Shown piece by piece: positions 1-7,384 of a DNA stretch of 18,721 nt. Under the pieces are notes generated by a model. The model ran no database searches. It was not told the origin of the DNA and worked only from the letters and a program-made list of their open reading frames with translations. Origin of the DNA: Candidatus Abyssobacteria bacterium SURF_5. GTDB taxonomy: Bacteria; Abyssobacteria; SURF-5. Within the stretch, counting starts at the first letter, position 1, and each line of letters opens with the position of its first letter. The translations under genes were made by a program, and so were the position numbers. The stretch lies in assembly GCA_003598085.1 (NCBI GenBank), contig QZKU01000030.1, positions 1 through 18,721 of the forward strand, written 5' to 3'.

Positions 1-213
1 GACACCTGCCTGGGTTTCCGCCTCTTCGACGGCTCGCTGGATGGCGGAAATGGTCCGTTCAATGTTTATGATGACTCCCTTTTTTAATCCATCGGACTTG
101 CTTTCCCCGAAACCCAGGACCTTGAGCGTCTGGTCGGACACCGGCTCCGCGATGAGGGCGCAGACTTTGCTCGTCCCTATGTCAAGAGCTAATATCGGAG
201 TCCCTTTGGTCAT
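1..213 (-). CDS. ftsA: Cell division protein FtsA, N-terminal part (cut by window edge)
   Basis: FtsA is an actin-like ATPase that ties FtsZ to the inner membrane and recruits later divisome proteins. Only the first 71 codons are present and the frame is open to the window edge. Residues 9-22 read LDIGTSKVCALIAE, the phosphate-1 motif that opens FtsA and other actin/Hsp70-fold proteins, followed by a GFG and an SDGLKKGVI stretch typical of FtsA. The ATG at 213 follows a purine-rich AAAGGGGGGTGA about 10 nt upstream. It lies 67 nt downstream of the ftsQ stop on the same strand, which is the standard ftsQ-ftsA order, so ftsZ is expected just beyond the left edge. Membrane-anchoring C-terminus and ATPase motifs 2 and 3 lie outside the window. 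Confidence 0.93.
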   Translation of the reverse strand, partial: MTKGTPILALDIGTSKVCALIAEPVSDQTLKVLGFGESKSDGLKKGVIINIERTISAIQRAVEEAETQAGV

Positions 214-280
214 AGTCGGTTGTTCACCCCCCTTTCCATTTCGTGCCCCTCCCGATATGTCACAGGTTCTACCCGCGTTT

Positions 281-1234
281 TCAACTGCCGAATTTTGCCG
301 GAACGATTGTTTCGAATCGCATGTCTACGCGCTCGAGGGAAGCCAATTTCAGACGCCCGTGGCGCTGTATTTCCTCAGTGACTTTTTTCAGCCGCCACAG
401 CTTTCCCGGATAATCGCCGGTTCCAAGATGTATAGTAGCTCCGGATTGTTCAGCTATTAGGAGAATATCGTCCGGATCGTCAATGTTGATCTCCGATATG
501 CCGATCGACTTCGCCATCCCCAGCTCGTTCATGAGGTCAATGATGTGAAGGGCGCCATCTATGCCGTCCGACTCAATGACATCGCCTACCGTGTATTGTG
601 CGAGCTGTTTGCCGGTCAATATCGGCAAATCGATGCGCGCGGCCGGATCATATCGTTCGATTATTTTTTTCTCGTGGTCCAAAACGAGGAGTTCGTCGGC
701 GAGCAGAATCGCCGCCGGTCTCCGCTCCTTAATTTCGATGTGGATTTCATCAGGCAGTTTCCTGCGGACTACGACAGAATGCACTCGTGGAATGCGCGCG
801 ATCGAGGCCGCGGCATCGGCCAGAACGGATCGAAAGATGTTTTCACCCTCTTTTAATCCCGATTGTTGAATAATGGTTTGGGCGGTTACATGAGTATTCC
901 CGGTCACACCGATATGCTTGATGCTAAATCGAGAAGAGGAGCCTACAAAGCGTGACACGGTCATTCCCAGCACAGCGACGGCGCAACCGGCGACGGCGAT
1001 TTTGAGGGACAGAGAGACAGCTCGAACTATTTTCTGTTTTTTTGCGACAATGATCCGCTGGCGCGGTTTTACTTTCTGGCGCCGCTGCGGTTTATTGCGC
1101 GCCGTTTGGATGACTTTTGTTCCGCCGCTGAAAAATTTTCCGGCGAAAACCGGCCTGTGATCGCGGCGATGAAGAAAGGCGCGAATCCTGCTCAATGACG
1201 GGAATACTCGCCGCTTTTGTGCACGAGAAGACAT
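281..1234 (-). CDS. ftsQ: Cell division protein FtsQ/DivIB
   Basis: FtsQ is a single-pass inner-membrane protein of the FtsQLB divisome subcomplex. The 317 residues show a long, very basic cytoplasmic tail (about 1-70, many Arg/Lys), one transmembrane segment at about 73-95 (SLSLKIAVAGCAVAVLG), then a periplasmic POTRA domain opening with FSIKHIGVTGNTHVT at about 103-117, and a beta domain to the end. Family assignment rests on this architecture and on the position between murB and ftsA; FtsQ sequences diverge strongly. The ATG at 1234 has GGAGAGG about 9 nt upstream and lies 4 nt after the murB stop. The basic tail of about 70 residues is longer than the roughly 25-residue tail of the E. coli protein, so a later start cannot be excluded, but no better-placed ribosome site was seen. 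Confidence 0.9.
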   Translation of the reverse strand: MSSRAQKRRVFPSLSRIRAFLHRRDHRPVFAGKFFSGGTKVIQTARNKPQRRQKVKPRQRIIVAKKQKIVRAVSLSLKIAVAGCAVAVLGMTVSRFVGSSSRFSIKHIGVTGNTHVTAQTIIQQSGLKEGENIFRSVLADAAASIARIPRVHSVVVRRKLPDEIHIEIKERRPAAILLADELLVLDHEKKIIERYDPAARIDLPILTGKQLAQYTVGDVIESDGIDGALHIIDLMNELGMAKSIGISEINIDDPDDILLIAEQSGATIHLGTGDYPGKLWRLKKVTEEIQRHGRLKLASLERVDMRFETIVPAKFGS

Positions 1235-1238
1235 CGGA

Positions 1239-2147
1239 TCACGCCTCTCCCAGCGTTGTTATCTCTTCTTCGAGCTCAACCTGCATTTCGGTCTGTGCCC
1301 GCCGTTTAATCTCGTTGATGAGGTTCAGAACATCTGCCGCGCTTGCGTTTCCTGTGTTCACGATGAAATTTGCGTGTTTCTCGGATACTGCGGCGCCTCC
1401 GCACTTGCGGCCCTTGAGGCCCAACCGTTCTATGATGGCTCCGGCATATTGGCCGGGAGGATTCTTGAAGATGCTGCCGGCGCTCCTGGCTTGCAGAGGC
1501 TGGCTCTTTGTCCGTTGTGAGATGTAGTGGTTCATGCGAGTCGAGATTTCGTCAGGATTTGCGAGACGCAAATGAAATTCGGCTTCGAGCACGATCCCGC
1601 GGGCTGCGATATTGCTTCTCCTGTAATCGAACTTGATGGATTCTTTCTCCAGCCATTTCTTTTCTTTATTTCCCGGGTCATATACCAGCACGCTCTGCAC
1701 GACATCGGCGATGCTCGAGCCCCATGCCCCGGCGTTTGTGGCGAGTGCGCCTCCGACGCTGCCGGGAATACCGACGCAGAATTCGAGACCCTGAAGGCCA
1801 TGGTGCAAGGCGAATTTTGCGAGGGCGAGAAGGGAAACTCCGGCCCCGGCAATCACAGCTTCCTTTTTCCTTTCCAAGCGATTGCAGGCTTGATTGAGGT
1901 TGATGACAACTCCCCTGATGCCGCCGTCTCCGACGAGCAGGTTCGATCCTCGCCCGACAACCAGACAGGCAACCCGCCGCTCTTTGCAGATGTCGGTGAG
2001 AACGAACAAATCGCGCAAATGTTCCGGCTCGACCCAAATATCCACGGGACCGCCGATCCCGAAGGAGGTATGTTTTGCCATCGGCTCATTTCGTCTGACG
2101 ACGCCATCGATGCGCCGGCGTATTTCTTCATACAGATCGTCCATCAT
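1239..2147 (-). CDS. murB: UDP-N-acetylenolpyruvoylglucosamine reductase MurB
   Basis: MurB is a cytoplasmic FAD flavoenzyme that reduces UDP-GlcNAc-enolpyruvate to UDP-MurNAc with NADPH. The 302 residues contain the N-terminal THTSFGIGGP-type motif (here HTSFGIGGP, 26-34), the FAD-binding GRGSNLLV (65-72), GIPGSVGGALATNAGAWG (about 126-143), and RSAGSIFKNP (221-230) whose Ser225 is the expected proton-donating serine. GAAVSEKHANFIVN follows at 251-264, and a C-terminal Glu-rich LEEEI at 292-296 supplies the second catalytic acid. The short form without an inserted extra domain resembles the B. subtilis/S. aureus type II enzyme. Its start overlaps the murC stop by 4 nt (ATGA), indicating coupling. 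A second ATG directly follows the first. MurB stands where E. coli carries ddlB. Confidence 0.97.
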   Translation of the reverse strand: MMDDLYEEIRRRIDGVVRRNEPMAKHTSFGIGGPVDIWVEPEHLRDLFVLTDICKERRVACLVVGRGSNLLVGDGGIRGVVINLNQACNRLERKKEAVIAGAGVSLLALAKFALHHGLQGLEFCVGIPGSVGGALATNAGAWGSSIADVVQSVLVYDPGNKEKKWLEKESIKFDYRRSNIAARGIVLEAEFHLRLANPDEISTRMNHYISQRTKSQPLQARSAGSIFKNPPGQYAGAIIERLGLKGRKCGGAAVSEKHANFIVNTGNASAADVLNLINEIKRRAQTEMQVELEEEITTLGEA

Positions 2148-3631
2148 CTGCGGGATGTTCTGGGGCGTTTTGTCCGGGAGCTGTTTCCGGACGGGGCGCG
2201 ATGTTTCCTTTTGATGCGATCAGCGATCCCGTCGGCAATTTTCCAGATATCACCGGCCCCCAGCACCAGGATAACGTCCCCTTTTTGCATTATTTTTTCG
2301 ATCGCATCGGGAATAGCGAACTTGTCCTCGAAGAACTCCGCATCGGGATGACCCAGCTTGCGCGCTTCGTTGACGATATTCAGGCCGCTGACGCCCGGCA
2401 TCGGCTCTTCCCGCGCCTTGTAAATCTCAGTAATCATCAGTTTAGAGGTCGCCAGGAGCGACTGCGCGAACTCTTTGGTAAAGAATTTGGTCCGGCTGTA
2501 GAGGTGGGGCTGAAAGATTGCAAGGATGCGCTTGCCCCCGAGATGAGAGACGGCATCCAGGGTTGCAGAGATTTCGGTCGGGTGATGCGCATAATCCTCG
2601 ACAACAAGCAACCCATTGAAATTGGCTTTTATTTGGAGCCGGCGCTCGACTCCGTCGTACAGCAGGAGCCCATCAGAGACCTGTTGAAACGGCATTCCGA
2701 GGCCAAGTCCGACGCTGATTGCGGCCAACGCATTCAGCACATTGTGCTTTCCCGCAGCTTTTACCTTGACCCGGCCAAGAACGCCGATCGGCCCGAGGTT
2801 TGCATTCGAATTCTTGACATCGAAAGATGTTTCCATCAATTCGAGTTTGTAAACTCCGTTTTGGAGCGACGGAGGATTCGTTTTAATTGAAACGGCTTCC
2901 AGGTCGGCCGGATAGTTTATCGCGTACGTGATAAGGTTGGATCTAACCTGCGGCAGGATGTCGCGAACATTCACATCCTCTTTGTTAACGACGGAAAAGC
3001 CGTAGAAAGGGATGCGGTTTGAGAAATCGAGGAAAGCGCGTCTGATCGCGTCGATGGTGCCGTAGTATTCGAGATGCTCCGCATCGATGCTGGTCACAAC
3101 CGTAATCGTCGGGAACAATTTCAGAAAAGAACCATCATGTTCGTCCGCTTCGGCGACAAGATAATCACCCGTCCCCCACGAAACGTTGCTGCCTTTCCGA
3201 TTGAGGATGCCGCCGATAATCGCGGTCGATTCGATATCGGCTTTCTCAAGGATAGCCGCGATCATCGAGGTAGTCGTTGTCTTGCCGTGGGTTCCTGCGA
3301 CCGCGATGGCATTGGGTTTCATCCGCATCAGGTCGGCCAGCATTTCGCTGCGAGGGATCGCCGGTATTTTGGCCTTTTGTGCGGCAAGGAGTTCAGGATT
3401 ATCACGGGGGATAGCGGCGGAATAGACGACGATGTTTGCGCCATGGATATTATCGGCGTCGTGATGATCGTAAAAGACAGCGCCGAGCTTTTCCAATCTA
3501 CTGGTGATCGGGCTTGGCTGCGGATCTGAGCCGGAAACCTGGTATCCGAGGTTCAAGAGGATCTCCGCGAGTCCGCTCATGCCGATTCCGCCGATTCCGA
3601 CAAAATGGACTTTTTGAACGGTCCTGATCAC
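2144..3631 (-). CDS. murC: UDP-N-acetylmuramate--L-alanine ligase MurC
   Basis: MurC adds L-Ala to UDP-MurNAc using ATP, the first Mur ligase step, in the cytoplasm. The frame is open up to an ATG at 3655, but I favour the GTG at 3629-3631 (495 residues). It has a strong GGGAGGAG 9 nt upstream and puts KVHFVGIGGIGMSG right at the N-terminus, as in most MurCs; the ATG at 3655 has no visible ribosome site. Numbered from that ATG, the protein shows the Rossmann motif GIGGIGMSG (20-28), P-loop AGTHGKTTTT (120-129), GKHNVLNA (302-309), EDYAHHPTEI (353-362), QPHLYSRT (382-389) and GAGDIW (466-471), covering all three Mur-ligase domains. About 20 residues of basic, Ser/Arg-rich tail (HRAPSGNSSRTKRPRTSRR) extend past the usual end. 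The stop overlaps the murB start. Confidence 0.96.
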   Translation of the reverse strand: MIRTVQKVHFVGIGGIGMSGLAEILLNLGYQVSGSDPQPSPITSRLEKLGAVFYDHHDADNIHGANIVVYSAAIPRDNPELLAAQKAKIPAIPRSEMLADLMRMKPNAIAVAGTHGKTTTTSMIAAILEKADIESTAIIGGILNRKGSNVSWGTGDYLVAEADEHDGSFLKLFPTITVVTSIDAEHLEYYGTIDAIRRAFLDFSNRIPFYGFSVVNKEDVNVRDILPQVRSNLITYAINYPADLEAVSIKTNPPSLQNGVYKLELMETSFDVKNSNANLGPIGVLGRVKVKAAGKHNVLNALAAISVGLGLGMPFQQVSDGLLLYDGVERRLQIKANFNGLLVVEDYAHHPTEISATLDAVSHLGGKRILAIFQPHLYSRTKFFTKEFAQSLLATSKLMITEIYKAREEPMPGVSGLNIVNEARKLGHPDAEFFEDKFAIPDAIEKIMQKGDVILVLGAGDIWKIADGIADRIKRKHRAPSGNSSRTKRPRTSRR

Positions 3632-3766
3632 TGCTTTCTTCTCCTCCCACCGCATCCTGACGGTGCTTGATCACTCGATAGCCGATCAGTGCTTGAGACG
3701 CAGCCAGGGCGCCGGGCACTGTGCGTTTAAAAGATTCAGGGAAGATTCCCGCTGTGCGTGACGTGG
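3632..3766 (-). other. Structured murG-murC spacer
   Basis: This is the longest non-coding gap inside the cluster, about 135 nt if murC starts at the GTG. It is rich in small repeats: GTGACGTGGTCAC (3758-3770, over the murG stop), GGGAAGATTCCC (3739-3750), inverted arms CAGTGC (3687-3692) and GCACTG (3716-3721), and a direct repeat GTGCTTGA at 3663-3670 and 3689-3696. I see no convincing promoter and no U-tract terminator. An open frame beginning with GTG overlapping the murG stop (GTGA) crosses the spacer and runs into murC out of frame, but it resembles nothing I recognise. The murC ribosome-binding site lies at 3641-3648. Confidence 0.5.
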
Positions 3767-4876
3767 TCACTCCCCCTGGAAAACAAGTTCAAACAGCAAA
3801 TTGACGACGCGTTCGGCTGCGTCCGGCATGGCGAATTGAGAAATCGCCGTGTGAATAGCATTCAATCGGGACGGCTCATCAGCGAGCGCGAGCAATTTCT
3901 CCGCCAGTGAGTCTCCGCGCAGATCTCCATTCAGCATCATCAGCGCCGCCCCCGCCTCGACGAGCACTCGCGCATTCAACTCCTGATGCCGATCAGTGGC
4001 GTGCGGGTACGGCACGAGGATGGCGGGCACTCCGACGGCGGCTAGCTCGGCCAGCGTACTCGCGCCCGCCCGCGAGACGACGACATCGGCGGCGCCGTAG
4101 GCGCGCACCATATCATCGATAAACGGGAAGACCGCGGCGTTGATTCCGGCTCGTTCGCAGGAATCGCGTACCCACCTGAAGTCATCGGTTCCGGTCATGC
4201 AGATGAGTTGAAACCGGCGCGGATCGAGATGCGGGAGGGCGTCCACGACGGCGACATTCAGCGAATGAGCTCCGCGGCTGCCGCCCAGAAGGAACACGGT
4301 GAATTTCTCCTGACTCAATCCGAGAGAGCGTTTCGATTCCGCTTTGTCAATGGTTTCGAGGCGCTGCGGCAGGAAATCGGACCGGATCGGATTTCCGACA
4401 ACGAGCGCGTTTTTTACAGGGAAATAAGCGCGGGACTTTTCGAAATGCACGGTAACAACGTCCACGAAGCGCGAGCACACGCGATTTGCCTTGCCGGGGA
4501 CGCAGTTCTGTTCATGGATCAGGCTGGGCATTCGCAGCAGACTCGCTGCGAGCACGGGCGGCATGCTGGCGTATCCTCCGGTCCCGATGACGACCTGAGG
4601 CCGGAAACGCGAGAGAACAGCAATCGACTGCACCAGTCCGACTGCCATTTTCAGCAGGGCGTGACTTTTCTTCAGAAGATTCCCCCGGGGGAATCCCTCA
4701 GCCTGAATCGCGCGAAAAGGAATTGATCGTTGAGTGGCGGTGCGTTCCTCGATCGAGTCGCGCTTGCCGAGGTACATCAGTTGAAGATTCGGGTCGCGCC
4801 TCTTCAATTCTTCTGCTATCGCGACAGCGGGGAAAACGTGTCCGCCGGTCCCGCCTCCAGCCAAAACAACCTTCAT
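3767..4876 (-). CDS. murG: Lipid II synthase MurG (undecaprenyl-PP-MurNAc-pentapeptide GlcNAc transferase)
   Basis: MurG is a peripheral membrane GT-B glycosyltransferase that moves GlcNAc from UDP-GlcNAc to lipid I, making lipid II on the cytoplasmic face. The 369 residues have the family length. Motifs in order: glycine loop GGGTGGH (7-13), GTGGYAS (98-104), HEQN (121-124), second glycine loop GGSRGA (198-203), SRAGASTLAEL (278-288), and the UDP-GlcNAc-binding PYPHATDRHQELNA (299-312). The usual sequence in this last block is PHAADDHQ, so TDR is a small local variation. The ATG at 4876 follows an AAGGAGAGGGAAGGA tract and lies 25 nt after the ftsW stop. Confidence 0.97.
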   Translation of the reverse strand: MKVVLAGGGTGGHVFPAVAIAEELKRRDPNLQLMYLGKRDSIEERTATQRSIPFRAIQAEGFPRGNLLKKSHALLKMAVGLVQSIAVLSRFRPQVVIGTGGYASMPPVLAASLLRMPSLIHEQNCVPGKANRVCSRFVDVVTVHFEKSRAYFPVKNALVVGNPIRSDFLPQRLETIDKAESKRSLGLSQEKFTVFLLGGSRGAHSLNVAVVDALPHLDPRRFQLICMTGTDDFRWVRDSCERAGINAAVFPFIDDMVRAYGAADVVVSRAGASTLAELAAVGVPAILVPYPHATDRHQELNARVLVEAGAALMMLNGDLRGDSLAEKLLALADEPSRLNAIHTAISQFAMPDAAERVVNLLFELVFQGE

Positions 4877-4901
4877 TGTCTGTTTGTCCTTCCCTCTCCT
4901 T

Positions 4902-6032
4902 TCAGATGTACCGCTGGGGGAGCAGAGGGTCCATGATGGCCGGTTCTTGCGAATTGCGCGAAATATTCATCAGTATGCCCATCGCGATCATATTCGAGAG
5001 GAGAGCACTTCCCCCGTAGCTGACAAACGGAAGCGTGATTCCCTTTGTGGGAAGCAGATCTACGGCGACGGCCATATTGATCAGCGCCGTGCTCGAGATC
5101 AGAAAACTTATCCCGAGTGACAGAAATGAGGCTTCGCGGTTCCGCGCCTTCAGCGCGATTCGAACTCCGACCACGGCCAGCACGGCGAAGAGGAGGTTGA
5201 TCGACAGCGTGCCGATCAATCCGGTCTCCTCTCCGATAATGGAGAAAACGAAATCGGTGTGAGGCGCGGGCAAATAGAGATTTTTTTGCAGGCCTTGCCC
5301 CAGTCCCGCCCCCGAAATACCCCCACTGCCGAGCGCCGCCATCGACTGGATGATTTGCCACCCATAGCGTTTCGGGTCTTTCCACGGATCGATAAAGGCG
5401 AGCATCCTCTGGACGCGGTAGGGCTCGAGCACGATCATGAGGACCAATCCCGCGAACGCGGCCCCCGAAAGCGCAAGGAGATGACGAAGATTGGCGCCCG
5501 CAATAAAGAGAAGCAGCAAGGCGGTGACCCCGATCGTAAACGGGATGCCCAGGTCATGGCCGGCAAGTATGAGACCGGCCAGGACGGAAACCGCCCCTAG
5601 CGCCGGCAGCAGGCCTTTCTTGAAATTCTTCAGATGTTCGGCCTTTCGGGCGCAAAAACTCGCGAGGAAAAAGACAGCCGCGAGGCGGGCGAATTCCGAC
5701 GGCTGTATCGTGGTAAACCCGATGTCAAGGCTTCTCCTGGCTTCGCCTACCTGGACCCCCATGGGAGTAGATACGAGCAGAAGCGCGAAGATTGAGCTGG
5801 CATAAAAGATGTACCAGTGTCGCGTCCAAGTTTCGTAGCGGATGACGGCCGTCGATGCCATCGCGATGAGTCCCACTATCACAAAGGCGATCATGCGCTT
5901 GAAATGATAGTGGTCGTCGCCCATCGTCTTGAGGCCGACCGGCGCAGAAGCGCTGTAGGCCATTATGATGGCGAAACACAAGAGAAGGAACGTTACGATC
6001 ATCAGCACACTGAATTCGGGATTGCGTCTCAC
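4902..6032 (-). CDS. ftsW: Septal peptidoglycan polymerase FtsW (SEDS family)
   Basis: FtsW is the multi-pass SEDS glycosyltransferase that polymerises lipid II at the septum together with FtsI. The 376 residues are almost entirely hydrophobic helices, about 10. Landmarks are MAYSASAP in the first helix, RRSLDIGFTTIQPSEFARL (about 98-116), VQRMLAFIDPWKDPKRYGWQ (periplasmic loop), PAPHTDFVFSIIGEE (whose Asp corresponds to the catalytic Asp297 of E. coli FtsW), and LPFVSYGGSALLSNMIAMGILMNISR near the C-terminus. Where most family members read QPDLGT the protein has GHDLGI. The start codon is GTG; it overlaps the murD stop in a 4-nt GTGA. The alternative of RodA is made unlikely by the murD-ftsW-murG context. 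Confidence 0.96.
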   Translation of the reverse strand: MRRNPEFSVLMIVTFLLLCFAIIMAYSASAPVGLKTMGDDHYHFKRMIAFVIVGLIAMASTAVIRYETWTRHWYIFYASSIFALLLVSTPMGVQVGEARRSLDIGFTTIQPSEFARLAAVFFLASFCARKAEHLKNFKKGLLPALGAVSVLAGLILAGHDLGIPFTIGVTALLLLFIAGANLRHLLALSGAAFAGLVLMIVLEPYRVQRMLAFIDPWKDPKRYGWQIIQSMAALGSGGISGAGLGQGLQKNLYLPAPHTDFVFSIIGEETGLIGTLSINLLFAVLAVVGVRIALKARNREASFLSLGISFLISSTALINMAVAVDLLPTKGITLPFVSYGGSALLSNMIAMGILMNISRNSQEPAIMDPLLPQRYI

Positions 6033-7384
6033 AGTTTGTTGACCGTTTCCTTGAAGACCCGACCGCGATGCTCATAGTTGCGAAACATATCGAAGCTGGC
6101 GCACGCCGGAGCGAGAAGGACGCAGTCGCCCGGGTGGGCCATCGTCGCCGCGAGACTCACCGCCTCCGGCAAGGTTGCCGCCCTCGTGATGGGGACGATG
6201 CCGGCGAGAGCCTCCTCCAGAAGCGGAGCGTCTTCGCCGAGAGTCACCATGGCGCGAACCTTCTTTTCGAAGAGCGGCCTGAGCACGAGGTAACTGCTGC
6301 CCTTCCCCCGCCCGCCCGCGATCAGAATAATCGGCCGCTCGAAACTTTCCAGCGCCTTAACGAGGGCATCGATATTGGTTGCCTTCGAATCGTTGACGAA
6401 AAGCACTCCGTCCTTCTCGCGCACCCGCTCCAGCCGGTGCTCGACGCCCTTAAAGTTCTTGACGGCGCGGGCGTAGTTTGTCCAGGGGATTTCCAGCGGC
6501 AAGACCGCCGCGACGGCTGCAAGCACGTTTTCGACATTATGCCGCCCGAGCAGGGGAATCTGGGAGACATCCAGTATTTCTTTTTCCCGATCTTCATAGC
6601 GGACGACCACCCGCGTTCCGCGCAGAAATGCGCCCTGCTCGACTTCTCTGTTCAGACTGAACCACAGGATTTTGGAGCAGATGTTTTCGGCCGATTGGGC
6701 GACGAACTCGTCGTCCTGATTCAGGACTGCAAAATCACCCGCCGACTGGTTCTTGAACAGCGCAAACTTGGCGGCGGCATATTCGTCCATTGAATGGTAC
6801 CGGTTGAGATGATCGGGCGTGATGTTCAGGAGAATGCCGACGAAGGGGCTAAAATCGCGGATATTCTCCAGTTGAAAACTGCTTACCTCCAGCACCATCG
6901 CGTCGGAGGGCTTTTTATTCACCACCTGAGAGAACGGAATCTGGATATTTCCTCCGAGCTGCGCCTTCAGTCCGGCGAAGGTCACCAGATGATGAACGAG
7001 GCTGGTGGTGGTTGTTTTGCCGTTGGTGCCGGTAATCGCCAGGATCGGCACGTCACAGAACCAATAGGCGAGTTCGACTTCGCTGATGATCATGATGCCG
7101 GCTGCACGCGCTTCTTGGAGCTGGGGCAGGTCCGACGGCACTCCCGGACTGATAATGATCATATCCGAATCGAGAAGCAGCCTTTCGCTGATTCCTCCGA
7201 GATGATATTCCTTCACGATCCGCCGGAGTGATCTTCTCTCCGCCTCGAGTTCCTTTTCAGTCTTATCGTCGGTGACGCTCACAACCGCTTTTTGCTGGGA
7301 AAGCAGCCGCGCAGCCGCAATGCCGCTCAATCCCAGCCCGACAACAGCCACCTTCTTCCCCGAAAGGGAATGCATATACTTCAT
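6029..7384 (-). CDS. murD: UDP-N-acetylmuramoyl-L-alanine--D-glutamate ligase MurD
   Basis: MurD adds D-Glu to UDP-MurNAc-L-Ala. The frame is open up to 7468, inside mraY, but the ATG at 7382-7384 overlaps the mraY stop as ATGA and gives a normal 451-residue protein beginning MKYMHSLSGKKVAVVGLGLSG. The upstream 28 codons are rejected. Numbered from this start: N-terminal Rossmann motif VVGLGLSG (14-21), ISPGVP near 78-83, P-loop GTNGKTTTT (119-127), LNITPDHLNRY (about 186-196), NDSKATN (331-337), IAGGRGKG (about 355-362) and APACASFDMFRNYEHRG (425-441). All three Mur-ligase domains are complete. The second in-frame ATG three codons later is a possible alternative. The gene ends in a GTGA overlap with ftsW. 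Confidence 0.96.
   Translation of the reverse strand: MKYMHSLSGKKVAVVGLGLSGIAAARLLSQQKAVVSVTDDKTEKELEAERRSLRRIVKEYHLGGISERLLLDSDMIIISPGVPSDLPQLQEARAAGIMIISEVELAYWFCDVPILAITGTNGKTTTTSLVHHLVTFAGLKAQLGGNIQIPFSQVVNKKPSDAMVLEVSSFQLENIRDFSPFVGILLNITPDHLNRYHSMDEYAAAKFALFKNQSAGDFAVLNQDDEFVAQSAENICSKILWFSLNREVEQGAFLRGTRVVVRYEDREKEILDVSQIPLLGRHNVENVLAAVAAVLPLEIPWTNYARAVKNFKGVEHRLERVREKDGVLFVNDSKATNIDALVKALESFERPIILIAGGRGKGSSYLVLRPLFEKKVRAMVTLGEDAPLLEEALAGIVPITRAATLPEAVSLAATMAHPGDCVLLAPACASFDMFRNYEHRGRVFKETVNKL

Noticed and set aside
1527-2890. Plus-strand open frames of 274 and 229 codons antisense to murB and murC
   Set aside because: No recognisable family, no ribosome site of note, and the opposite strand carries complete Mur enzymes; they are shadows.
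3498-3770. A 90-codon minus-strand frame starting GTGA on the murG stop and running into murC
   Set aside because: Two thirds of it overlaps murC out of frame and it resembles no known protein; the coupled-looking start is probably chance.
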